Assembly: GCA_011009095.1 (NCBI GenBank)
Contig: VTPC01000493.1
Location: forward strand, 186,001-250,000
Reading direction: 5' to 3'
DNA from: Ignelater luminosus
Taxonomy: Eukaryota; Arthropoda; Insecta; Coleoptera; Elateridae
Length of the DNA: 64,000 bases
Each line of letters opens with the position of its first letter. Positions within the stretch are counted from its first letter, which is position 1. Of this stretch, positions 1 to 11,800 are shown piece after piece. Under the pieces are notes generated by a model. That model was not told the origin of the DNA. It was given only the letters and a program-made list of their open reading frames with translations, and did no database searches. The position numbers were made by a program, and so were the translations under genes.

Positions 1-2350
1 TAATCTTGTTATCCACACAAAATGCGAAGTTCAGGTGGTAGTTTAAGCAACTCTTTGTTCTTCCATCTAACTCAAATATACAATAAAGTAGTAACAATTA
101 TGATATAAATATAACTAGCAACATGATTTCACATTCTCTTTAAAGAAACTACTTATTTTGTATAAATAAACATTGTTAAAAAATGTATTCTTTCGCTTGT
201 TTCATATCTAAAGTAAGCATTAGTACATTTAAAGTAACATGATTTATTTTTATTGTCAAAACGAAAATTTTTATTGTATAACTCTGGATAAAACCAACCG
301 ATGTAAGTGCTATTTAGGATTTTGAGATTAAGTGTGTTTGAACAAACGCAGACTTCTGGAATGGAGGTTATTTTGTATTATAGATTGACCCATTCTCTTT
401 AGTTCTTTAATGGGAGAATCATACAAATTTTGATTGGCACGAAATAACTCGTTTAAATTTTAATTTTTGATAACTGGACAATAATTTTCAAATTTGGACT
501 TTAATTGCCAAGTTTGGACTCTTATCGGATTTAAGCTTGCAAAGAAAATCAAGAACAGCAGACATATGATGGTTAGACGGAAACTGAATTTGTCTTTTTG
601 TCTAAAAAGAAAACTGGTTTGACTTGGTCGTTGTAGAGTCTAATTTCTTTTCAGTCATAAATGTTGTTTTTGGAAAATAAGAACGGACAAAGAGAGAGAG
701 AGAGAGAGAGAGAGAGAACTGCCATTTCTGTTGCGAACGACGAAAAACTCTGCGTTACCATGCCGATTATGATATTTACTTTAGTCTAGGTTGTTGATGT
801 CAATGCTGTGTTGACGGAGCATTTTGTGGTGTTCTTGTAATTTTTAACAATCTGAAACCAAAACTGGATAATTTAAGGAACAATAGATCCGTGTCGTCGT
901 TGGAAATCTTGGTTGGTTTTCGAAGAGAATTTGAAATTTATAGTCAATTTAGAATTGAATTTTTCTTGTGAGATCAATCACTGTGTTTAAGCAAAATTAA
1001 ATTTCTTGAAATCTTCCAAACTTAACATTCAATGTTGACACCCAATTTTTAAAATCCCAAATTTAACGTAGAAAATCGAGACAGAATGTTACGTGGTCAT
1101 TACCATAAGGTGTGTACTGTATGCTTACAGAATCCATACTCCATCAGAAACGAAAACTTAGGTGGAAGGACAGTCAAACTTCAACAGGCACGTTTCCGAA
1201 CCCATGCTTTTAATAACGAATTTGTTTGTCCTGTATAATGTGATATTTGATAAATAAATAGATCATTCTTTTAATTCTTAAAAGGACACTGCCCCATTTT
1301 CGTTTATGTAGTAGCCGCACTTACCAGTCGGACGCATTAAAGTTTTTACCTAAATCCGTCACTGTTTTGTTTCCCAACAGTGTTAATTTGATATATTAAT
1401 TATTATTAAAATTCAAGAATAAACATTTAGCTTGCGTCAGCCATTACATAATGTATTTAAGGAACTGCAGATTTATGCACATGCTTTTATTTTATTTTCA
1501 AATGTCATAAATAAAATAAGAATAAAATTCGAGATTTTTTACGGAAAAATATTAAAATTGTTCTAAGTATTACTAAAAAACGACCTTCACAAGTGCTGTC
1601 ACAATAATATCTAATATTAAATGACTAATCGTGAGTTCATAACAACATTGCACATGCAAAATATTTGAGAATTTCAATATTTGCTCGTTTATTACTGATA
1701 ACGAAAATTTTATTTGGTATACTAGAAGAAAATTTAAGGTTAAAAGTCATCAAATTATTATAACAGGAAGGAGATTAAAATTAGTTAACAGTAACCAGTA
1801 TCTGAAATATTTGAAAAAGTATAACATAATACAATTGTTCGTTAAGGGTCGTTGCAGACAGATAAAACTTGTCCTTTTGTTCTCCTTCATGAATCCGATC
1901 TCTTAACGTTTGTAATTAAATATCACCTACCGTTTTTACAAATTTCTAAAAGATTATATTGATATACATTAACTAACCTGATTAATAATTGATAACAGCG
2001 GTAAAGAATAAAAAAAATGACGATAATGTTGACATCGGCAATGACATAACAGTGGAATTATAATAATGATGATAAATAACGATGATAATGGTAATGAGGA
2101 TAATACAACTAAACATCTCTTTATAACTAATTTTAGAAATTATTGTGGTGAAATCCTTCAACAGTCCAAATCTGTGTCACAAAAATTTTGTTATTGCGCC
2201 TTTTTTTGTAAGAACCTGGAAATGTTAGCACAAATTTAGGTAAATTAACATCTGAATTCTAAGAATGTGAACTTGATATATTCTTATGTATTTCTAAAAC
2301 GTTGTGCCAAAGAAAACTACAACCTCTAACTATAATAAATTTTGTTGTAG
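1..2350 (+). other. Mitf: Intron sequence upstream of the first visible Mitf exon
   Basis: No coding segment is recognisable here. The stretch is AT-rich and ends in a weak polypyrimidine tract and an AG acceptor at 2349-2350. It holds an (AG)n microsatellite at 691-717 and a degenerate GAT/AAT-rich tract at about 2008-2105. The true first exon(s) of the gene are expected before base 1, because the first visible exon opens inside a codon and has no plausible upstream ATG in frame. Confidence 0.6.
691..717. repeat. (AG)n microsatellite
   Basis: About 13.5 uninterrupted AG units lie in the intron upstream of the first visible Mitf exon. Confidence 0.95.
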
Positions 2351-2558
2351 CCCGCCAAATCTGAAAACAGCAACACAGCTGTCGAGAACTCAGCTGAAAC
2401 TGCAGTTGATGCGAGAACAAGCTTTGCAGGAACAAGAACGGCGGGAAGCGCAGGAAAAAGCGCAACGGGCGGCACAGGAACAACAACGGCCTCCTGCAAC
2501 TGCTATGAGGGTTCCTTTACATAGTATAGCACTAGATGTACCGCCGCAAGTTCTCCAG
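2351..2558 (+). CDS. Mitf: Mitf exon with the N-terminal Rag-binding motif
   Basis: This exon encodes 69 residues of the Mitf/TFE transcription factor: first PPNLKTATQ, then SRTQLKLQLMREQ, a highly charged Q/E/R helix (ALQEQERREAQEKAQRAAQEQQ) and a less conserved tail ending VPPQVLQ. In TFEB and MITF the SR...QLMREQ motif binds active Rag GTPases at the lysosome and lets mTORC1 phosphorylate the factor. That role is known for the family and inferred here. The exon starts after AG at 2349-2350, so its first base completes a codon from an upstream exon. It ends with CAG before a GTTAGT donor, in phase 0, which matches the phase-0 start of the next exon at 8513. The acceptor has a poor pyrimidine tract, and an alternative AG a few codons downstream is possible. 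Confidence 0.88.
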
Positions 2559-3060
2559 GTTAGTACAAATAAAGCAAGATCTATTTGTGATTGAGTTTTA
2601 GTATTGTTTGTTTCGATTGTTTCTAATGTTCCTTTTGTCTTTTTATGTACATTTATCATTTACCTTCATTTATGTCCTATTTTTGATTTCATTTGTTATT
2701 TTATTATCCATTTGTTGTACAAACTACATTGTTTAGTTATGTAGACATTGTTTCGTTATTTTTGCTATAGTTCAGCCAACTTTGTTTTATTGATAAACAA
2801 CTTTTCATTGATTTTGATGTTTTAGAAACAAATAGATGGCTTCCCTTTTTTTACTTTCTGGAAGTTTATTTATTAATTAGAATTATTTTCTGGCATTACC
2901 TAATCTGAATGAATGACATTTATCAGTATCAGGAGCAAAATCTCAAATCTCTAAATTATTTAGGACTTCTTGATCTAGATGTAATCATTCTAAAGTTCAG
3001 TAAGACATTGTTTATTTCATGCTGGAAGATTTCTATGACCAATGGATGACTGCCATAGCG

Positions 3061-3436
3061 GATTTCCAGGTCTTTGTGGATGTCCGTGTTTCTATAGAAA
3101 TCTATGTTCTTGCAGGCCTTCATATTTTTGCAAACTCACGGATTTTTAAAGATTTATGTTTTTTATTATTTATCCAGGCCTTGGAAACATTTAGGGCTCA
3201 AGTTTTCGTGAACTCTTAAATTTTGGTAAGCCGTTGCTTACCTTTACAGTTTGCTGTTGAAAGATAGAGCATTCATACTGGATTTTCAGGTCTTTACAGA
3301 CTACTGGGTCCCTTTGGGTTTCCGTGTTTCTATAGAAATTTAAGTTCTAAATCTTTGCAGACTTTCATGTTTTTGCGAATCCAGATGTATTTAGGGCTCG
3401 AGTTCTCATGAACTTTTCGACTCCGGTAAGCTCTCT
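3061..3436. repeat. Diverged two-copy tandem duplication, about 220-235 bp period
   Basis: Copy A (about 3061-3231) and copy B (about 3281-3436) share several landmarks in the same order: a GATTT(C/T)CAGGTCTTT start, the block TGTTTCTATAGAAAT, a TTTTTGC(A/G)AA block, ATTTAGGGCTC(A/G)AGTT and a closing TGAACT...GGTAAG. Spacing between shared blocks is about 220-235 bp. Small ORFs over this region are by-products of the repeat. Confidence 0.7.
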
Positions 3437-5977
3437 GATATCTGTAAGTCACCGGGCCGGGATCTGTCTGCTTCTCTGACCTCTCTCTGCTTCCCTGACC
3501 TCTCAGCAACAAGTGTATAAGGAGGACCTGCCTATAAAGCAAAAAAGAAATAAAGATATAAGGAATTCTTCTTGCAAACCCACATTTATAATTTTATAGA
3601 TAGAACCCCAAAAGTGGGGATGTGCCAAAGATTGTAAAAATAGAATCCGTGTAACGTTTGTGTGTTACGCTGGACGTATACCAATGTGATAAAATGTGTA
3701 GCAACAAATCGCGCTTATTTAAAGTACTGTTTGGTGAAAAAGCTTTCTCTTCATCTTGTAGAACTTTCTGTTCATTACTGGCAATTTTTGTTTCTTATTG
3801 ACTGTTGTCAGTAATAATTGATCATACATCAATGGAGTTCCAATTTCCAAGCTTGCCATTTGAGCTCTTCAATTCTTCTTTAAACGCAAGGATTAGAAAA
3901 GCAAACAGTATCTAAACCAAGAAGGATTTGATTTCTTGTCCAAAACTGCATGCTGAGCTGTTGAAAGTAATTCAGAGTATCAGAAATGTAACATAGATGT
4001 AGAAGTTACTTTGCTTTACAAGAAACACCCAATAACACACTTTATTATTAAGATATTTCAAAATGCAGGTTCCAACTGACTCAACTTGGCCTCAGAGTCG
4101 TTTTTATATGGCAATATAAATTTTCTTATCTAAAAAGAAAAGTTGAGGTTTTAAATTTCAGGTCAGACTGGTTTGGCTCTGGAATCTGATTCTGTCAAAG
4201 AAAATAGATTTATTGGAGATTATTTTTTGATCTTTTAGTCATAAAATAAAAAATTATGATAACAACATCAACCACATGCTGAAATCCTGGTTAACTTCCC
4301 TTTATTGGTGAACTTTGAACCACCAACACTGCATAGTGTTCAGTGTATTCAAAATCTTTGTGTATTTAAGTCCTCTTCTACATGTGTGGGTCATATTTTT
4401 CTAGTTTACCACCTTCTTTAAAGAGTTTTTCAGCATAACTTCTTGGGCCACTTTAGTCAAATTAGTACTTATTTTGTATTATTTGCTACTGTCTGATTAC
4501 ATGGACATAAACATACCCAACCTTAGGTCGCATGTTGTGAGTTTTCAAATTTTATTAGTGTTTGAAACAAACTGAATTTAAATCTATTTTTGACATATTT
4601 TATATCACAAGAAAGAATTCTAAAAACTAAGAAATTTTATCGTTTAATATTTGTATGATCTTAGAAACACATGATTTGGCAATCTTCTTTACAAAGAAAA
4701 ATGTCGACAGATTTTCTCAAGAAGGAATTATAGATAGTACACCAAATAACATAAAGTTCTATATGTTTTTTAATTTGGCAGACTGTTTGATATGAAAGTC
4801 TTCAACACAATACATATATAACCAAAACTCTCTCACATCTAGAATTTTCATATTGGGAAAGATTTAAACATTGCAACAATAGAATAGACATTCATGTAGA
4901 ACAACATTTAACTTTAATTATTGTTCTGCTTTTTGTTCATTCTGCAGTTGATAAAAATGAGTCATAAAAAGTGAAAAATAGGTATGATTACGATTAGCTA
5001 GTTGGAGGAATATTATTTTTTTATTTGTTTCTACTGAGAAAGTCTGATAATTAAAAAAAATTAAAGAAACCTATTTACTGGTTCAAATTAATTATTTTTT
5101 TATAAAAGAGATAAATGGCTTCCTTTTATGTGATGCTATATAGAGGTTAATTTGGGATATAATGTATTTCCCCCAAAATTTTGTTATCGTCATACTTCCT
5201 TTAAATAAATCATGCTTATTTTATTGATGTTTGAAGTAATCTACAATGCAAAAATTACAGTTTTCATTTTCTATATTGAGAGATTATGATTATTTTACTT
5301 TTGATTGATATGTATATGTATACAGTTTGTAAATGTTTTCAAAGGCAATATAATTAAAAGAGTTGCAATAACACGTGTTTAATGTTTACAAAACATTTAA
5401 TGATAACTAGATTTAATCATCAAATGGAAAAATATAGCTGGGATTGAGATTAAAAGTACGTAAACACTAGAATATTTTATGATTGATATACTTATGTGTA
5501 GTTTGGGTTGCAGGATTTAGGCGTTAACTGTATTATTGTCTGTGTATAATGGTTAATGGCATACTAGGCTAGATTTAGAAAGTATTTAAGAATAATGTTA
5601 TAATAAATTGATCATAGCACCTATAAAAGACTAGAGATTAGTACAAATAAAATAATCACTTTATTTAATTTTTAATATTGGTACCACCTACTCTCGGTTC
5701 CTAATTTATTGCTTTATCATCCAAATGGGTTGGTATTTTTTGTAAAAAGATTTACCTTGTTATCTATCTAATACATACATTCTTATATATTAATTGTTTA
5801 TGAACAATAAACGTCTATTAATATACTGTGTGTCTCCCAAAAGATAGAATATGCACTTTTTCTTACAAAAATTTTGGAATAACACTAAATGTCATTTGTG
5901 TTGCCTACTAAATTATAAAATATTCTAACAAGACTTGCATCTACAAACTGTCTACATTGTGTGTATTATATGATATA

Positions 5978-6935
5978 CAGGGTGATTCCGAAATAAAGGG
6001 TATCCTCTTAAAGGTGGATAGCAGTGTGATAGTACATATATTTGCGATAAAAATCGGCAGGTTAAAATTGCATAGTTTTTGAGAAAAATGCGATTGAAGT
6101 TTAATCGCTAAGCCAAGCCGGTCCTGCTCTCATACTTTTACTTAAGCAAAAATCGATAGGGGTTGACTGACCGTCCTTGTCATTGGCAGGTAGTTTTTGC
6201 TATTTATGTGAGGGGTATAATAGTTTATCTGGTTTTTACAATGCCATAAATAACCAGTAGAAACTTTTACTTTTTAATCTGCAAACGGAAAAATATTAAA
6301 ATTTTACTGTTAGTGATTTTTTTCTGTAAACTTTCGAAGAACCAAAAACTTCAATAAGCATTATGCTACATAAATTAAAATTGGTTGAATTTATTAAATT
6401 GAATTAAATACAGAGGTGATAGTTAGTAGTACCTTCCATACGCATGTTTCATTTAAGTAGTATGTGTAATCCATTTCTTTTTAAAATGTTTGCTATTCAT
6501 GTGACTAAATAATAATGAGGGATTAAAATGTTGCTTGTGAGACTGGAGTTTTAATTGTTCGTAACATAAATTTTGTTATTATTTTTTTACTGTTTTAACG
6601 AATTTCAACAACCCTGCATGTTAAACATACTTCAGATTTAACAAGGGAAAGTTATAAAATGTTCAGGGGGTAGCTTATGATGGCATTTATTATTCATTGT
6701 GCTACACTACAAGGGTTTAAAAACACCGTAAATCTCCTTAACTTTCACTTTTTAAGGCGACAATACAAGTAACACTTTTCTTTTTCTAACCAGAGATGGC
6801 TTCAGTTTTTAATATTTAGGAAAATTGTCAAAATTTTCAACTTTCACGGAGCCACTTCGTTTTTTCATTTTTTGTCTTCTCTTAGTCTCACTTATCACCT
6901 ATTAAAAGGATACCCTTTATTTCGGAATCACCCTG
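5978..6935. mobile_element. Non-autonomous Tc1/mariner-type element (internal deletion derivative, 958 bp)
   Basis: The ends are 29 bp inverted repeats without mismatch (CAGGGTGATTCCGAAATAAA...), flanked on both sides by TA, the Tc1/mariner target duplication. About 240 bp at the left and about 500 bp of the right part match the transposase-bearing element at 17325-19753. The transposase gene is absent: the junction lies near 6215, where sequence equivalent to 17562 continues directly into sequence equivalent to about 19247. It keeps about 180 bp next to the right end (about 6712-6895) that the longer copy lacks. The perfect terminal repeats suggest a younger or better preserved copy than its larger relative. 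Confidence 0.92.
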
Positions 6936-8512
6936 TATAGATATACTTTATAAATGTCAAATTAATATTTATTTTAAGGTAACTGACCATGACTAAAACA
7001 AAATAGCATTGTTATGACACATTAAATGTTTACAGTAGCTGTAACAAATTATTCTATAGGTACTTACTAAATCTTGTTTTATCCGAAAAAAGAAGTTTAA
7101 TACTGGTATTCTCATATGTTTACTTATATACATGAACAAAATGTGTGACTATAGTAAAATTTGTGTATTACATTAGTTTTGCATTTAGTAGTTACTTTAT
7201 AACTGTATTATGTTAGGGATAATAAAAAAGGGTAAGCATCATAACCTGTTGATATAAACAGAACAATTCAAAGTTGGAATAAAGCATTGTTAATTACCAA
7301 TCAGAAATAACATAAAAATATTGGCAGTTATCAAAGGAACCACCTGTGATAAAAGCAATTTAATAAAATGACTATCAAATTCTAATGATCACCAAATGAT
7401 TATTTCTGTGGGAAGTTCTAAAATTAGAAGAATTTGGAAGTCTCATTCTATGTGATAATTCTCTTTTGTTATTTTTTACAGCATTATCTCTAATTATTTA
7501 AAGCGATCAAGTAAGAGAATAAAATATATTCGATATCGACTCAGTCTTTTGTTATTTCTTGGTCAGCTGGTCATTTTAATAGGTTTAGTTTTAACTTCAT
7601 ATATCAGAATTTTAGATACTGATTCCTACACCTTTGAGATGCGATATCTGATTTTTCAAACTTATATACTCTGAAAATAGTGATAAACACTACAGTGTAA
7701 GAAAGAAACGCATTTCTTATTTCAATATAACACTTCCTAGAGGAGATTGATGATGAAAGATATGTTTTAAAACTCCTCTTAATGCCAAACTCCTTAAAAG
7801 TCCCTTGCAAGATTATAGTCGAATACCTGAAATGAAAGATTTACCTGAGGACAAACTAACTAGACTTCAGAGACTATTTTCTTGGCAAATTTATTTAGGA
7901 ATGGCATGTACTGTAACTGATGTAACTGTTAGATAGAAAAAGATACTAGGTATGATGTAATTTTTACATTTTCATACAAGTCTAGATGCTTCTAACAGAG
8001 AGTGAGTGACAAGATGTCAGCAACCACTGGAAATGCTCTCTACATCTTTATTATATGAGTAATTGGCGTCTAGGTCTCTCTGTGACTGATTTTTGTGCGG
8101 TAACTGATGATTCTCTGCATTTATCAGAATTGATGTTATTCATAGAGATTATTCAAAAATTATGCAAAAAAAAAGGTAAATGGGAACACATCTCCTATAA
8201 GCCAAAAGGCTTCAAAAAGAACTTTTTATGTCTTTGTTGGAATAACATTGTTTGAAATCCAAACCATACTAGATGTGTGAATCTTTAAAATAGATTTCTC
8301 AGTGTCAAAAACATAAGTCTAAATATTATTATTACATCCATTTGTAAATCAGAAATATTTTTTAAATAGTGCAATTTCAGTATTTTATTTTGCTCTGCTA
8401 TGATATAGTCACTTTAGACACTTTTTTGGGAATTATTTCTTAATCTATTTATTGCTTTTGTGTTTTCTTGATAATAGTATTAATTCTTATAATCTTTTCT
8501 TTTTTGTTACAG

Positions 8513-8849
8513 GTTCAGACAAAATTAGAAAACCCAACCAGATATCATGTTATACAAAAGCAAAAAAAGTCAAGTTAGGCAATATCTCAGTGAATCATTC
8601 CAACAACCATTGAATCGAACAAGTTATTTACAACAATTTCAAGAATCCCAGTGTCAACCTCAAACACAAAGTGCACCGGGTATAACAAATAATTATTCGT
8701 CAGTGGGAACGCCAACATCTGTACCCCCTGCTCCTGCTTTATATGCTCATTCACATCCCCTTTATGCTGCGGGACCATCACCTAGTCCTAATAGCGATGC
8801 TCCTGCTATGTCTCCTGCGCTTAGTTCTGGTGCTACAAGTACTTCTGAG
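8513..8849 (+). CDS. Mitf: Mitf exon: conserved VQTxLENPTxYH block and Q/P/S-rich linker, with a 1-base frame break
   Basis: The exon opens in phase 0 with VQTKLENPTRYHVIQKQ, which matches the family block VQTHLENPTKYHIQQ of human MITF. It continues as KSQVRQYLSESF (human QVKQYLS), then a glutamine-, proline- and serine-rich low-complexity linker ending SGATSTSE before a GTAAGT donor at 8850. The two halves lie in different frames. The start frame runs into a TAG within four codons of the A7 run at 8562-8568, and the conserved continuation is one frame over. The exon is 337 nt; without one A it would be 336 nt and keep phase 0 at both ends, as its neighbours require. I infer one surplus A, either an assembly homopolymer error or a real frameshift allele. 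Confidence 0.88.
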
Positions 8850-11800
8850 GTAAGTTACATTTTATTCACCATAAAACATACTTATAGTAGAGTATGACTA
8901 TTTTTCTTTTTAAGAAGAATTTTATTTGCTTGTAAGGTTATGAAAATTACTTGACTGCGGTTAGTGGTTTACTTTTGAAGAAGCTATACCTACCTACATA
9001 GTTGAATTGGAAAATAGAGATTCAGAATGTAATTCTCTCTAGCAAATTTCAAGATTTTGATCTTATTCTTTTTCTTATTATTCTTCTTCTTTTACTAAGT
9101 TTTTGTATGTTTATTTTTAGGTTGACTTATAGTTTTCTGTTTAGATCTTTAGTGTTTTAGAATATTTCAGATTACCCTTTCATAGTTTATTTATCCATAG
9201 ACATGGTGACCTTTTGATTATTGCAAATAATAATTTCCCTTTTTTTATACGATTTCATACTGTCTCTTCAGAAACTTTTTGTATATATATGAAAGTCTTC
9301 TGTAACTAAATCTAATTTAAGGTTTCTATTTATTTTTAAAATGTTAAACTGAGGAAAATTTCAGAATATTATCTGAATTAGCAATCTGAACTGGAAAGTT
9401 AACGGAATATTTTACGATGCATACTATGCAATTCAGTTATTTGCAAAATGAAACCAGAATTCCAAATAAGTTTTGTTGATGAGATAGTGTATGATATTTT
9501 TCAATATGTTAGGCGTGCACGGAATGATTATATCAACTGGAATAGTAAATTCAGAAGGCGTTCAAAGTATTACAGTATCTGTTTTACGCAACCCGATTAT
9601 TAAGTTTGAAACGTTTGTTGGCAAACTGCAACGCTTTATAAGAAAATAACATTAACTGATAAAATCAGCCAAAGTTATATAAATGAAGGATTTTTTCTGT
9701 ACGTAACCACTTTAATGAAAATCCACGAATACTTACAAAATAACTTGAAACCTGAGATATTGATTTGGGATTAAGGATTCTTAAGATTTTTCTACGATGA
9801 TTAATTCAGAAACAGATTTTTTGCTTTGTTTGTGTTTAGTTTTTTTTCTACAATAATTAATACTTAGAAATAATCGAAATATTTCGCTTTATCATTCTTT
9901 TATCATTGATTGTTGTGAAGTTTAATTCACGCACTGATAACAATCTAGCAGCAGTATTGTTAATAAAAATCGTTTACCCTCTTGTTACTATCTTATATTT
10001 ATTTTATTGATGGCACTTTGGAAAATCATTCAACGTCCTGTTTAATTGTTGTTTAATTATCCTACTTTATAGTGTCAGAAGGGACAAATGATCTTTTAGT
10101 CATGCTTTTAACTAGAAATCAGACGCTTAAGAATTTTGTTTGTCATTCTTGTTATTTTTCTAATTAATTTTCTGACATAAATCTGAATAACAATAAAAAA
10201 TGAATGTTGTAGAAATATTTAATAAAAACCCTAAAAGTAGTTCAAAAAAAGTAGGACTGTGTTAATCATGTTTTAATTATTGAACACGTTTACTTTTTCT
10301 GTTTAAATACGCTTAGTTCGTATTTAAAAACCTATTAGTGTCCTTGCACAGAAAAAATAAACGAAAATGACTAAATTTGTGCTATTTTTTTCGAGAGGTT
10401 CTTTAATTTAAAATTAAATCATTTCTGCTGCAGTAAAGTGTAGACCAATTTATAAAAACATACAATTATTAGGTATATTAAAAGTAAATAATGTCTGTAG
10501 GTCATTTGCTCAATCTGCAGTCGAGATTAAAACAAATGCAAAACAGCGTAGGCAAATTTTCTATTTGATGCTATTAGAAAAAGTCATCGAACTGCAATTA
10601 ATAAAAAATTTATTTCATCATTTTTGTTTGGATAGATTTTTTTATAGGTTATATATATTTGAAGATTATGATTACGACTTGTGCAACATCCCATTTATAT
10701 TTTTGCAATCGATTTCTATTGTTTGTGTTTTTCAACAACATCCATATTTTTTTATTTTTTTATTTAGCCTTTTCAATGTTGTTTAAGCGCGGGTTTACTT
10801 GTGAGAAGAATTAATATTTTATTTGGAAAACACCGATCTGCTTTTGTTTTAAAATTTATGTTTAATATTCTAATACGTTGTCTGCAAGATTTCTAAGCTA
10901 ATTCTATTATAGGATAAACAAATTATGAGTTTTCATCTTTTGATCCATAGGCACACTACTAAGATAAGAATAAACAAAAATTCTATAGTTTTGGACATTC
11001 AGGAGAAGATAGATTAATCAGACAAGTAACTTTGAAAAGGATTTGACTGGTTTTCAAATTTTTGCGATCCTTAAGATTCTTGCCTTAAGTACCGAAGCTA
11101 ATGCAAACCCACTTTCTGTGTCGTAGGTATTTATAAAATAATTAAATAGTTAATCCTACATTAGAATTGTACGAATCTGAAAATTTTACCTTTGGGTAAT
11201 ACTTTGGGGGTCTTCTTTTAGTATTCTGTTGTAAAATTTTTAATCATAACGCGACTTCGATTTTTTTGGATTCCAAGGGTTTGAGAAAACCAGTAGTAAA
11301 CGTTTTGCCTAAATCGAAATTATGGTCACGTTGAATTTTAGATATTCAAAATGAATTTGTAAAATTACACAGTAGATCAGCTTCATCGATGTACCAAAAA
11401 GCTTCCTTCATTGTATTTTAATGACAGTTTTAATAAATGATACACATATCTTTCTGAGTATGAATCACAATAGAGTCATTTGAAATATCGAATACCTAAC
11501 AAAACTCTGAAAGGCCTTAATTTCATATAAAAGCATTTTGAGAAACTTCCTGTTGATTCTGTGCTTGATTTTTTGATTCTCTACATGTTTCTCAAGTTTG
11601 GCTGTTTAGAATATACAATAAGGCAAGACCAAGACCAAACCAAAAGCAATGTAAATCTTAATGAACTATAACTTGCTCTTGGTCTTTGTCTCAAAGTCAA
11701 GATCGAAACTGGTGTAAGTCTTGGTCTTGATACTAAAAGTTTTGCTTTGTTCTTAACTTGAAGGAATCTAAGAAACAATAACAACGACGAGAATTTAGGG

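Larger units (their letters stand above)
2559..8512 (+). other. Mitf: Mitf intron, about 6 kb
   Basis: The intron runs from the GTTAGT donor at 2559 to the pyrimidine-rich acceptor ending TTGTTACAG at 8512, and is phase 0. It contains a diverged tandem duplication (3061-3436) and a 958 bp non-autonomous Tc1/mariner element (5978-6935). The rest (roughly 3500-5970 and 6940-8500) is AT-rich with no gene or RNA that I can recognise. Short ORFs here show no family resemblance. Confidence 0.8.

Noticed and set aside
2390-2659. Minus-strand ORF opposite the first Mitf exon
   Set aside because: A shadow of the conserved plus-strand exon; low complexity in C, S and R.
5820-5860. ACTGTGTGTCTCCCAAAAG after TA as a further element end before the MITE at 5978
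   Set aside because: No partner end; too short to separate from chance.
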